The notes beneath the pieces were generated by a model, which saw only the letters and a list, made by a program, of their open reading frames with translations, had not been told where the DNA came from and ran no database searches. A stretch of 64,000 nt of DNA from Hymenolepis diminuta. Taxonomy: Eukaryota; Platyhelminthes; Cestoda; Cyclophyllidea; Hymenolepididae. Shown here piece by piece: positions 39,590-52,900 of the stretch (the stretch's first letter is position 1; each line of letters starts with the position of its first letter). Position numbers and translations under genes: made by a program. The stretch is from positions 4,934,649-4,998,648 of the forward strand of contig CAADRB010000001.1 in NCBI GenBank assembly GCA_900708905.1. The letters are read 5' to 3'.

Positions 39590-42500
39590 ACGGAAGCAAA
39601 TAGAGAGTAAAAATCGTTTCCATAAGGAGTGTAAAAGTAGGTTGGAGAGAAAAACTTTATCTAAAAGAAAAATCTTCGCTATCAAATGCGTTTATTTTTA
39701 TTCTAACCATCATAAAAAATGACGTTAAAGCTGTGCATAGTTGCTGGGCCGCCAGTTTGGTAGTATTTTATAAGTGTGCTTTTCATTTGCATTATCATTT
39801 GGAAATAGTAAGAGAAAGTTTGATAAACTTGGTAATATTTAAAAAAATGAAACTCATTATATCATGACTTTTATATTTGAAAAATGTATAATATAATAAT
39901 ATTTGTAGTGATTGAAACTGTGAAATTCTGATAAAAATTTTTCAACTAGCCTTAAAATCTCTCTAAGAGCTGCAAGGCGACAATCGCTTTCCTCAAATTA
40001 AAAGTCCAGGGGTTGGGTGGAGACCGCAGGTATGCTCGTTAACCGGCTAAAAAGAATGAGAGAAATAAAGAGGTGTTAAATAAAGAAGGAGTTTCAGTAC
40101 AGTGCGTATAAAAATCAGGCAGAAAAAATGCAGACAGATCTTGCTGGATCATTACAAGTCAGATGTGATTTGGAATCAATAATCGATATTTTGTCACTAG
40201 GACAAAATTCATTCACTGAAATCGCTCAGCAAACCATTTATCAGTTACAAGATTTTATGAGATAATGATATTCTTTTATTTTACTCAGAATAGATGAATG
40301 TGAAATATCAAACGCGTGTTACTCATGACGGTATTTATTCAATATCAAAATCATATGCAAACATAATTCGCTATTTTAGGGCAAAATTTTATATAGAAAA
40401 AAACATAAATGCAATAAGGTAGCTACTTTTTACCAACAAACATGGTGACCTGCTTTAAATTGTTTTTATTCCGGTAAAATGTATTCATTACTGTTCCACG
40501 AGGTTTTACACGATACGCAAGCGAGCTGGTATCATTAACAATGTAAATAGCTGCTTGTCAAACATAATTTATTCCTAATCATTTGCCAACTAAAAAGTAT
40601 TCTTCTACTTCCATAATTCCGTGCTACTGGGAGCAAAAGTAGCTGTTGTGGCAAGGTCGTTGCTTTCTGTCACTCCGAAATAGTATCATTTTCCTTGGTT
40701 CATCTTTATATCTTTTACAGACTTTAATGCTTGTCTATTCTATCTTGCTTTGTCTATAGTGGGTTCTATAATGTGTTCACTGAATCAGGAAGTTAAAACA
40801 TCAATGACTAAAATTAAAAATCACATTTATTTATTTGAGGTAATACCGTAGAGGTAATACCCGGTCATTGAAAGTTTGCGAAATTATGCAAAAACACGCC
40901 GTACATTAGTGCTTAAATTTCTCTACGAAACAGAATGATCTAGAAGTGTGGGAGATTGACTGTGGTCTAATTAACTTTGCATTTCCCATGCATTAATCTT
41001 GTAAGATAGAGAGCATGAATGAGATCATTCTTATTGCCTTCATTCAGTTTTATTGTTAATTTTATCCTTCTTTTCATAGCAAAATGGTTATGACCTCTGT
41101 ACTTTTATTGTACAAGAAGAATTAAAACAAATTTTCCAAAATTTGATGTAATTTTTTTAAATAGGTATTTTAAACGCAAATTACGTGACAGATTGTAATA
41201 AACTTATAAGGTTTGTGTGGTTTCGGTAATTCATAATCATGGCGACTTGGCGAATAATAATACAAAATGCTTCCAAAAATTTCTTCTTATATTTACATAG
41301 ACTTCAAATTTTTCCCAGTAAAACATATTATTTTGTCATTTGTTCATTTGTAAACCGTTTAAGTGAATTGAAACGACAAAAAACTTAAAGTTAGGGTCCT
41401 ACATTTCGTCAACGAAAATTTTTCTCCTGGCTGATACATTTGGAGTAGTGGTTAAATCAATTTCTTTGATTTATAAAAGGTTGCAAACGTGTCCAAAGTC
41501 CCCAATCCTTCCCTGTACCCTCATGTCTTTGCCTCTTTATAGTAAGCTTCTACATTCAAATATCAGAGATGCCGAGAGTTTATTAATCACTAGTTCTGTT
41601 ATTTTAGGTAGAAGAAATTTGACTTTCATTTACAAAAGGAGATCTACTTGAGAAGGTGCTAACAGGTAGCACTAAAAACTCACAGCCGACCGTCTAGATG
41701 GCAATATAAGATGGTTGCAAGAAGAAATTTTGTTGTCAAAACTTTTGATGCATTTCGCTTATAGAGACTGGCAAGCTAATCATTCGAAGCAGTACGAATT
41801 TTGAATATTCAACTTTTTTCTCCTCACATCTTACCTAAATTCTTTTAACATCTCGCTTGTTTTAATATTTTCCGTGATTTATAATTGCACAAATAATACC
41901 CACAGATTTTTAAACATTTTTAAGGGTCATTAAGTAAAAAAGCGAATATTTTAAAAGCACTTACCTGTTAGAAATAAATATTAATGAATCACTAATAATT
42001 CTCATTTCAGCTATTTATTCAAAGCAGTCTAGACTGAACCATATCGTTTTCGGATTAATTTCAGCCNNNNNNNNNNNNGTGAGTTTGCAAAATCCGTTCT
42101 ACGCTAGTCATCAATGTGCAAGAATATATGTCCAGGTCGGCTTTCATCTCTTCAGTATGCTATTCGTTTTAACAAGGCTCCGGTTAATATGTGCATGATT
42201 GTTTTAATATCACCAAAATGTAAAACTTCACTAAATCAGGTTTTTGAGTGATTGAAGCGTATAATTCACAATATTAATTGAAAAAGTTTGGAGTATTAAA
42301 TCAAGGGAATAGTTGATCATTTAGACGACAGGCATATGAGCATAATTTGAATAAATAAACCATATGTTTCCAATGTTGAAACTATTCAAGACATTTTTCC
42401 TCTGAGTAATCTAACTTTTAAAGATAATAGCATTGCAGAGTTAAAAAAGACACCATTATTATTCAAGGTCATTTCTGATGGATATTTCTAAAACAGATTC

Positions 42501-45500
42501 CCTATTAATTGGATGTAACGACATCTGCACTTGATTTAAAGGCCATCTCAGCTGAGCATAGTCTGCCTTTTTCTTACACTTATCGTGAGAGGAGCTCTCT
42601 CCTAGAAAATTCGGATGTAAGGTGATAAAACCAACAAAGTTTAGCTTTCTTATTAACCAACTTGTGAATGGTATGCTAAACCTGTGGTTAAGAGAGAGCG
42701 CTAGATATCAGACGAATTATTCACTCGAGAAGGCAAAAAACGGGGAAATCGACAAGTAAATCACGTTAACAGACTATGCGGATATATAATAAAATAATTT
42801 CGCACTTTTAAATGTCGATAGGTCAGCTACAAACTATCTAGGTCATGGAAAATCGCGTCCCACCAGCGTCTTTACGTTCTTTTCTTAAATGTGAATAATG
42901 ATGAAGTTTGCGCATGCAAATGAAGTTCAATTCGAAAAGAATGAAGGAACGAGCTCATCCTATTCGTTCAGCCTTCCTTTTTTATAGAATAAAATTAGTG
43001 ATAAGCTGGTTTCATCTGTATATTCAATTAATTTATTTGTTATAACCATGGTAGAGAAATTTTGCTGCGTTTATTAGAAGTAAATTAAACTGAAACTAGG
43101 ATAATATTTAGCATCACTATTTCAAAATGAAAACTCTCTTACTATACTCTTATTCAATTCGTATATTTATTTAATCTCAAATTTGAAATAAAATTATTAC
43201 TGCTAAATCATCGTAAAGTGAAGATGTCTAAATGCAACTTATTTGTCACTTTTATTTTCCTTTTATTAGAGGGATCCTTGTTATTTAATTGAAAAGGAGA
43301 CAATAAGTTGTAATCGAATTTTGCTTAACTAGATCATAATAAGCATGGTTGAATGCCTATCCCGTTGATTGTAATCTACAGTCCATATTATCTTGATTTA
43401 TGTGATTATAGTTTGGCAACCAATAACCGTGTAATTAGGATTACTTCATGAGACTTCATGTTCTAACTGAAAAAGTCAGATGTCATTTGAGCTAAGTTCT
43501 ATAATTCCAAAATTATCTGGTTTGAAAGTGGTAAGTCTACTTTACTAATTGATATCTTTATCAGTCAGTTTAAAAGACATCTAATTGGATATTAAATTTG
43601 AGCAAAGTGATTATTTTTATCAATGAAGAAGTGATTGGGACACATAATGGATCTTGCGAACTTGTACATTTCAAGATCCACGCTTCCCAAATTGTTAGAA
43701 CTGGTTTGTAAAATGTGCGGTGACATAAAGTCACTTATAAATTTAATTTCCATTCCGTCAGACTTTTAACTAGGATGCAATGGAACGATATAGTTAAACT
43801 CACATCAGAGCATTCACTGCTGTCATTAGAGAATATTCTACAAGTTTTTTTCATAGAGTAGCATTCGAATGCGCTAAATAACAAAATAATTCGGTAAGAG
43901 ATGAAGTGAGTTGTTGAAAAGTGATATTTATTGAAGTCAGGAAGTTAAACGGTTTGATTTATATAAATTCCAGGAGCACTGACCTATCCGATATTTCAAA
44001 AGGTTCATAATTCACTTCTTAATGTCCATGTGTCCTAAAGCTTAACTCTCATGATTTAATTCCATGAGTTTGAAGGTGATTTCATATTCGTGATATTTAG
44101 TACCTGTTAACTAGTTGATTTTATTGAATATTTAATCATATTAATTTCATTCATTTGTATCCTCCTTTAATCATAAAATTTGCCTATTTTTAGTTCCTTT
44201 GCCGCTTATGTTTACGATCTCAATAAAAGCCGGATTGATATTGCCGAATCTTAATAAATAATTATTCTCCGACCTCGATCAGTTGAATTAATTTGATAGA
44301 ACTGCCGGGATCTATTTCTTCATCTCTGCCCATTACGCGATTGACCAGTTTCTACTTTGATTCCGTTTACTTTATCACCATGGCCGCATTTTAGGTATTT
44401 GACATTTCATATGTTTAATATTCACTTTGACTATAAGATAATAAAATTTTCGTGATAAAGAGACTGAACTTTAATTATTACGCAACAATAATTTATCAGT
44501 TACCTAATAACTAACCAACTAAATATTTCCAACTTTGCGATGATGTTTTCAAAACGCATGAACCGAGAAGATGACTAAATCCTTTTTCCCAGAATTTGTA
44601 AAAGAAAATTATATCATCAGTCGTTTTTTATTTTATTATTAAATTTTTGGTTACATAAGACTGTTTTCTTTCTTTTAAATGATTGTAACTTGGACGTTTA
44701 TATTCTTAATGCGTCAAGTTTTGTATCGAACTTCGAAGTATTTTTCAAAGATTCCATTTTCTTAAAATATTTTAGCAATATTTATGTTCAATTCTTCCCT
44801 GTTGCATCCGATCATCATGTATATACCACAGTTTGACCCTTATTCTGTCTCTGATACAGTTATACTTCACAATTAATGATTTCAAAGTTGACTGTACTGT
44901 TTAGTCGAATACTTATTATTTTTACTGAATTACATCGATAACACTTATCAATATATTCAGCTGTGTGCAAGATATCCAATATGCTGCAGTCATACAATCT
45001 CATTAGGTCAATAAATAACGTGTAATAAAACTTTACTAACATTTTATGATAATTCATTAAATTCCACCAATAGCACCATAGCGGGTTTATAATTCATTCG
45101 ACAAATAATTTTCTGCGTATGCTTGAAGTTCTTCATGCAATTTTGATGAAGAACGAGGAAGACATAATTTTTGCCTTCTCTGCACTTGACAAATGCCGTC
45201 ATATCATATGGAAAATGTCAAGACAGAATTAAAACAATTATGATAAATCCGCCATTTTGAACTAATAAACTTATATTGCTGCACACTTTGTATGTACGTA
45301 AGTAACCTATGGGACATCATAAATACAGTCAGCTATTTCTGCTGTGATTGGACAGCCATTAAAAACGTGTCCTGATTTAATTTTCTTTCGCTGGAATTGG
45401 ATTCTTTTGATTATTTTTAATAAAAAACTTGATTATGTTTCTTCTTCAAATAGTAGGGAAGCATTTTTCCCTCTAATAATTTAGTTTTCAGTGAACAACT

Positions 45501-46255
45501 AATGAATATTTTAAACGAAAAAATTAAGCTACTTTTGAAACAGAGATAGGAAAGTGGAGACGTTTCACTTAAAGTGTTTAAAGCAATAATATGCTAATTA
45601 TTGACTACAAACATACGAAAATTGGATTTTATATTTCTTAATGATATTAATTTAATTAAGGTCCGTTTTCTACATCACCGAGCAAAATTCATCCACTGAT
45701 AGTAAATAATTTGGACCGTTACATTTGAAGGACAAAGGATAACTCAAACATTTGCCATCAGTTTCCTGAAATGGTAAACAGGACAAATAAAAGTGCTTTT
45801 ATTCGTATTATATTTTTGCCCAAAATTTTGCCTTTAATACTGTTCTCGTACTACTTATCAGCAGTCTTATTATCAGCTCAATCTTGAGTGACATTCGAAG
45901 TCAATGACTTTTCCAAGAATTAAGAAAACTCAATTACATAAGTTTGAGAAAAACGTTCATTCGAGTGATTCATACACGGATCAAAATTAGAACCATTAAT
46001 CGAAATATGGATTAGAAATCAAGGTAAAAATTGCTAGTGACCTTAAGCTGACATTTAGGACATTATAAAGCCTTGAAGTGTAAGGCCATTTTTGTAGTTT
46101 TTTCAATAGAATTTGTATTTAAGGTATATAAAATATGAAAGATTTTAGTATTTTTGTATGATTAATAAATTATCTGATTAGGAGTGTTCACTCAGGCTCT
46201 CTTCTTACTTTAAAATGCTTTGGATTTTTCTCCTTAGAGCCAGCCCTGCGGTTGA
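39590..46255. other. gene-free AT-rich stretch with a 12-N gap
   Basis: No coding exon, RNA gene or repeat is supported. The N run at 42067-42078 is an assembly gap. Frames such as 41448-41651 and 44860-45057 have no domain signature. Confidence 0.45.
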
Positions 46256-46259
46256 GGGT

Positions 46260-46305
46260 GGGCTTTAACTACCCCGGGTACCTAAGTACATGGGTATTAA
46301 AGCCC
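46260..46305. repeat. GC-rich stem-loop
   Basis: GGGCTTTAACTACCC (46260-46274) pairs with GGGTATTAAAGCCC (46292-46305): 14 base pairs with one bulged C and a 17-base loop. It sits in a locally G+C-rich island. It could be a small inverted-repeat element, a terminator-like or precursor-RNA hairpin. Nothing in the flanks distinguishes these. Confidence 0.5.
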
Positions 46306-47482
46306 TTCTGAAGTGAAAATGACTCATGTTCATTATGAAAAACCGCCTAGACTTTAATTACACATAGGATCTGGATCAGGTCAATAGAAATAGAGGATGT
46401 ATGGAATATTACACTCATGAGTGAACAAATGAACTTCATTGTATAGCAGGAGGAACACGTGGAGAGCACATAAAATCGCATACGAAAAGCAGAACTGGCA
46501 TCAATATACCACAATATCAAGTTACAATTCTGGGCTGAGTTCTTAATTTATTGGCGCCGCAGAAATAACAAATAAGATTTTTAGTGATATAATAACTGTC
46601 ATATTCTTAACAGAAGCCATTTGGTGAAGGCACTAAAATATTACCACGCGGAAGAATGTATCGACTGACCTCTTTCACGCAGCCTTTAAGTGAAAGACTG
46701 TATAATAAAAATGGAGAATAAATAAAAATTACGACTAATATTAAAAAATTTACAAGCGGAGTTTTATTAGCCCAATTCTAGTTAAATGACTAATAACTAA
46801 CTAATCTCTGAACAATAAAGACGTAGTCTCGCATTGGGATATTTTCGAAATCCGAAATCTGGAACATTTGAATTAAGTAAGTATTTATCGATCTGATGAA
46901 GTCAGAATTTAATTAAAATGACTTTTAAGTATCCTGACTTAATACTCTACTCCTATCCAAATCCCTCCACTTCGACGTTTATTGCACACATTTATTATTT
47001 GATTGATTAAGTATTCATTCATGATTAAAAATGTTAAATGTTTTATTTTCGCTACTATTCATGGTGACGATAAATTGTCATTTACCAGTTTTAGTCATTG
47101 GGTAGCATCCTACCCCGCTAATTAACAAAATAACCAATCAGAGATTAAAAGGGGGTCGAATAGGAGTTTGCAACAAAGTCAGAATGTTAAGTCTTACTTT
47201 ATTGAATTTTTCACTTTCCCATGTAACGTCCATTTTGTAATATTCAAATTATTCAGTCAAATTTTCAGGATTCGATGTCAGAGTTTCCAGATGAGTTTGC
47301 ATTCATGATATTCAGAGCTTATTTTATCGAATTACGGGTAATGTCACTCTAATTTATTTGCCTTTTTGCAGTCATGAGTATATATGTGTACATATGAGGC
47401 TACCAATGGTTCTTTACGCACAAGAGCTTATTTAATGTGGACTGTGGTATATTAATGCAAACGAATTGTTTGTAGTTGATCC

Positions 47483-47680
47483 TTATGCACAATCAATTAA
47501 ATTCACAATAATTTCATATTTCTGAGAAGAAATTGATGTAGATTGATCCGACCGTATTCCACAATGTATCCATTTCCTTTTAATGCTAATCGGTGGATCA
47601 AGTGCGTCAGCTTTTCGGTGATTAGAATGAACTTTATAGAAAATAGTGACAATCTGGTCCAAATGAGTGCTAATTTCCAA
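47483..47680 (-). mobile_element. possible Gypsy RNase H/integrase linker remnant
   Basis: A minus-strand frame reads IFYKVHSNHRKADALDPP. Gypsy elements carry Y-R-P-G-x-x-N-x-x-A-D-A-L-S-R at the end of RNase H. Only this motif supports the call, so it may be chance. Confidence 0.25.
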
Positions 47681-48337
47681 TTGGAGGAAATTATCTTATA
47701 GTCTAATTTGTGGCTCTTCTTCTGTGGATTACTCAACCTTGCTGGTGTAGTCAAACTTTTCATGAGCGAAATAACTTCAGCGTTTACCAAGTTTTATCAA
47801 TTCTCAAAGGTAAATTGTAACACACATAAATTTATTCTTTTCGTTTATATGTTCTATTAAAAAAATATTTATTTGTGAAGAAATGCTGCTCAAAATGACA
47901 GAAAAATTGTGAAAATCATGGCAATAAACATTTTTAAAATTTAAATTTTAAAGTTAAAGGTAAAACAAGACAGTTCTTTGGCTGAAAACTTCCATTTTAC
48001 TCAGCTGTAGTTTAACGTTATCACATTTGGATTGGAGGATGAATTCCTACGCGTTTCCGAAATTTTCATCTATGTCATCACTGATCACGGACACCTAATT
48101 ATCTCGACCCCACAGTGGTGTTTGAAGTGGTTGACCCCTTGGTAACCTCAAGCTACCTGCGGATAAACATCGTGTATCCTCACGTGGTTTACTTTAATTA
48201 TTGGAATAAGATAATTAAGTGTTCCTCGAATGGGTGTTGCAAAGGCACAATTTCCCCTCGGCGATGTTCGGAATCATTCCAACTGTCCAACCTATCTCTC
48301 CTTTTTCTATAACCGTCCCATTTCATTAAAAGTACAT

Positions 48338-48560
48338 CCGCACCTATGTCCTCACGCGCGTCCTCACCCAAGTGACTCAAACTGATTTTCAATACCCACA
48401 CAAACACGCAGACACACGCTTGCCAGACACGCCTACGCTGCCTTCTAATTGCCTTCGTTCCGCAATTCTTTCTTACCCTCTTGAATCCTTTATTGCGGTT
48501 TGTTCAATACATTTTTGGCGCTCTGCTTCACAATTGTTGTTAGTTGTTAGCTGACAGGCG
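48338..48560 (-). repeat. dispersed repeat, inverted relative to 28710-28966
   Basis: Shares a 20-base exact match in reverse (48491-48510) and a conserved order of further blocks with 28710-28966, including the tcctcacgcgcgtcctcacc block. More G+C-rich than its surroundings. It ends near ttagctgacagg, which corresponds to agctgacagcag at 28734. Confidence 0.7.
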
Positions 48561-49092
48561 TTAGTTGTTGCTCAAACTCCAACAGGATAAACCTAGGCGA
48601 TAAATGAGATGTGAACGGTAAGCAATTTCAATGACAGTGTTCGACCCGAGAGATCGAACATAGATGAGTAAGAGATTATTACAAAAATAAATAGAAGTCA
48701 AGTTTTTATTAACGAAATTTTCCAATCACAAAACTCCTTCAATTAGGATATTAATATATTCCATTATGTAGTTTACGGTTTTAACCATAGAGAAAATGGC
48801 AAGATGGTAGCCGATGCTCAATCAGATTTTTGGAAAGATGGATAAAAATGGCCACTGTGTTCATGGAAAATTCCCCAGGTAAGGGACACTTTTCAATGGA
48901 AAATTTGCACATACTTCTTACATTCACTTCTAATCTGCAACCCTCACCACTTCTTCGTATCTTTTAACTTTAAAAGTACATAATTTCATACAGACCAGCT
49001 AAAATGCCACAAAAGTCCCACTTATGGTAAGTTTAATAAAAACGCAAGCCCTTCATCGAAGCACCCTTCTCCATTCGACTCGGATAAAGTTG

Positions 49093-49440
49093 GCCTCTGA
49101 CGCAGTGGTTGGCATCAGGGTTCACGAGATCGATACTCATCGGTACAAGTCCGATGATGTAGATGAATTTGTACTGCACATATGCTGGCTCATGCCTGTG
49201 TGCATTCTAAATGCCAGTTGATGACATTTAATCGGCTGTTCATCCAGAATCTAAGAACGCAAAATCTTTTAACTCCCTTAGCGTACCTCAGTAGGCCCAC
49301 TTTACTGCAACTCAGGTGTCATTCACTCAGTACTGACGTTTCCCCGCCCCCCTTTCAATTCCCAATTCCTCTTAGTCCTCCCTCCTCCTTTCGTTATCAT
49401 TCATCTCCGGTTCAATATACATATAGTCCTACTTAATTTC
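49093..49440 (+). mobile_element. SINE-like element with tRNA-Met-like head
   Basis: GCCTCTGACGCAGTGGTTGG (49093-49112) looks like the 5' arm and A box of elongator tRNA-Met (GCCTC...GCGCAGT-GG). GGTTCACGAGATCGATACTC (49119-49138) resembles its B box and T arm (GGTCACGAGTTCGATCCTC). The anticodon arm is missing. The head is followed by an unrelated body, a block shared with 58051-58094, and a pyrimidine-rich tail. This order is that of a tRNA-derived SINE. There is no terminal A-run, and length and boundaries are approximate. Confidence 0.5.
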
Positions 49441-49999
49441 TCATCTTCTCATTTTGGGAAAGGTTGTTAAATTTAGCGAAGTCCGTTTGGCTCTAGCAAA
49501 ATAATCAGTTTTAAAAGGGGGTTTCTAGAACCATTTTGATCTAGCTCTTAAGTAGCGTTACTATAAGGATTTGGGCAACTTTAAGCCCAGAATTTTTGAA
49601 ACCGTGACTCCACCCTACAATATTTTTTGTCGCAAATTGAGTAAAGGTCTATCTTTATCCGGATGTTCTACAAAGATCAACACATAAGCAAATCCAACCG
49701 CAAAAAAATCGAATTTACAAAGAGTGGCATTGGAAGAGCTCTTCATTATACACATAATTTACGTAATAGTCATTTTGGTAATATTAATAATTAGGATCAC
49801 AGAGATACATACGCACATGAATAAGCTTTCGTCTTCGTCGTTTTTTAGATACAGGTATGACAAAATATAAAAGACACAAACAATACTAGTCGTCTTATTT
49901 TTAGTGCCTTAAAAAGCCGGGCAAGAGAAGAGAGAAGAGGGAATGGACTAGATCATGGAAAGCAAGGAAGAATCGCATACACACCAAAAGTTCTTCAGA

Positions 50000-52900
50000 T
50001 CAAGCAGAAGGGGATTGCCTTTCTTGAGCCCCTTGAATGGATCCAGCGGTCTCGATAGAAGCGGCCATAATACGCTGATGCATGTCAGCTGCGGAAGGAG
50101 AGAAAGCTATGACCTCCTGGTAACTGGGGGGTGGAGGGTCATCTGAAGCCTCGTTGTCATCATTGATGGTCTTTTCACCAATCTCGAGGGGAGCTGAAGC
50201 AGGTGACATCGGTATCATTGAAGGTGGTGGCGACTGCATCTGAGGGACAGAATTTGGAAGAGATGGCATGGTGGGTGGAAGCAAACGTCCGCTGGCGGTA
50301 CCATCAGTTTGAATGGTGGGCGGATTGCCCGGGTCGATTGGAAGGACAACTGTCATGGCCACTACGTCCTTGTAAGCCGGTGGAAGTTCCGAATTTAGAC
50401 TAAGATAAAAAAGACAAGATTTAACTCATAAATTGTTCCCTAATCGCATCATAGTTCAAGATCTACGCACTATGATTAGCTGAATATAACAAAAAATGAC
50501 AAATTGTAGTGCCTGTTTATGATGTAACTTCCGGCCAAAAAAAAACATGTGAGTTGGCACCAACTACTTGCTCTTTGACTATTAAAGGGGAGAACATTAC
50601 TGATCACATAAATCAGCTCAATAATTAATCAGCTCTGAATAAGGACTCTCGCTAAGGACTCTAGAGGTCAGATCAGAACACAAAATAGATAGAAAAACTC
50701 AATCAAGTGTTTAGTTCACTACCAAAGTATAACAAAATCGGGCCTAGAGAGTAATGATATCGTTTTTTAAGATCGGAACCTCTTCTCGTAAGCTGTAACC
50801 TCTACTTGATCGGCAATTAAAACATGGTAGCAAGGTTGCGTAATATAGATGCATTTGAACGTAAAAAAATGGACTATTCATTCCAGTGGTTAACTTTTTT
50901 TATTATTTTTTGAAAAAACTCAAAAGTAATATTGAAATATATCTGAACATCAAACACTAGTTATGGATCAATGGAAATTCAAATAAATGCACTAAAAAGA
51001 GACATTAAATTGACGAAATACTCATCTGCTTGCCTACCTAGTGTAAGAATTAACACTGACCACTTCCTATACTCATTCGAAACTACCCCAGTTTACTAAA
51101 AACAAACTGTTTTTAAACCGCAATGAATATAAAATAAACATCGATATACCAAGCGACGATTAAGAAATAAAATTGCTTAATATGAATGCGTTGTGAAGTG
51201 AATTGGAACTTAAATGCGTAGTTATGCTAGATCACTTGCACTATATAACAGACAAATAGTACGAAGATTATGATGTCCTGCCACGTACTCATATTTAACA
51301 CTGAAATAAAAAAAAAAATAAGTGCGAAAAAAAATATTTTTATGATCATTTCAAGAGACCTGACATTACTTATAAAACCGATAAACACAGACCTCCTTAT
51401 TCAATAGTTACCACAGAGTCAAATAAGGAAAATGATGAAATTACGCGAGTAAGCTGTCAAAATTTCCAATAGGTATTAAACAAGATATACGTTAACATTT
51501 GAATTTCTGAATGAGAATATCCGCATTATACAAATCCTTCTGTGCATGTTTAATGAGAAGATAATAAACGATACTCAAGAACAACTATTCAATAAGAGGT
51601 TTAAACTTCGTCTGTAATACCTATGTATGCTTAGCCATAAATTCGTAAAACGTGGTGGATTTAAGAATCCAGAAATAGAAAAGCACACGCATGCGAATCT
51701 AAATTTAAAATACTTTTGGTTATCACTAAATAATCATTTTCAAGCCGATTGAGGAAAGGGATTTTCACCATTCTTCTTGGGTAGATAAAGGTACAATTTT
51801 TGAAAACTAGGCCAAATTTTGTGACGTGTTTTCTTTTAAGCAACCGAATTTAGTCACTAGAGGGCACGTGATTTTACAGTTACTGGATAAGTGGCTTTAT
51901 AAACACTAACTGGGAAAATTACAAAACATGTGATACTAAATAATCTCAGGCCAAACTAACTTCGCGATTGAACAAGCCGCATTTTTTCAAAAATAGATTC
52001 GGGTAATCTGTCACACAAGTAAATGTAACAGAAATATAATGTATTTGTTGAGTAGCACTAAAACCACGAAAAAGAACACGTTGTTCAATGCAAACAGTGA
52101 AGTTAATTTTCCAATAAAACCTAATAAAGCCAGCCAGATATCATATCTACGGATATATTGGAGCAGATAATTAAACAGCTTTGGGAATGAATCTTTACCC
52201 ACCCCAGGATTCCAACAAGTAGACTAATGTTGTGGATATCCAAGGTAGCAGTATGAAGCACTTATCTTATTACGAGACACTCTTAGATGTACATTAACGT
52301 GCTTGATTCAGAAGTCAGAAAAAATACAAGGACATAAATTTGTTTGATTTTTTGACTATTACTATATTAAGAATTTGTAGGAGGTTGTCAATTAAAAAAA
52401 CTAAGCTGACAAATTGTGCGATGTAGGGAGGCATGTTGTATGCATACATGAACAGCCTAAAATTGACTGTTAAAAAACTACAAAACAGACGTAGCCAGTC
52501 ACACTGTATATAGTTCGGTCGGTATCATCATCATCGACATTAGCACTTGCGTTAACCAGGGACTTTTAAAGTGCTTTCGCTTTATGAAGCATTTTCCGAC
52601 CTATGATTTAATCAGAACGTATGAAGGCAATTATATTCCAGTCACGCGAAAGGAGCACGACTGATTAATGCTAATCTCAGTCGATATTACGATCAGGATT
52701 CAAAAAAGAGATTTGGGATAGAAGGGTTAAATCCTAAAACTTGGAGCAGAACATGGCTCCGTGGACTAAACTAATAAAATAAGGAAAAAGGTGAATGATC
52801 TAACAATACTGCTAACCAAATATATTAAATAAATCCAGATTCGTGACATGAAAAGCTAGCTAAGCGGATTCCTTTGGGAAAACCCGAAGTCCACAAAGAA

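Noticed and set aside
49093..49141. Functional tRNA-Met gene
   Set aside because: The anticodon arm and 3' acceptor strand are absent, so it cannot fold as a tRNA; it is only a derived head.
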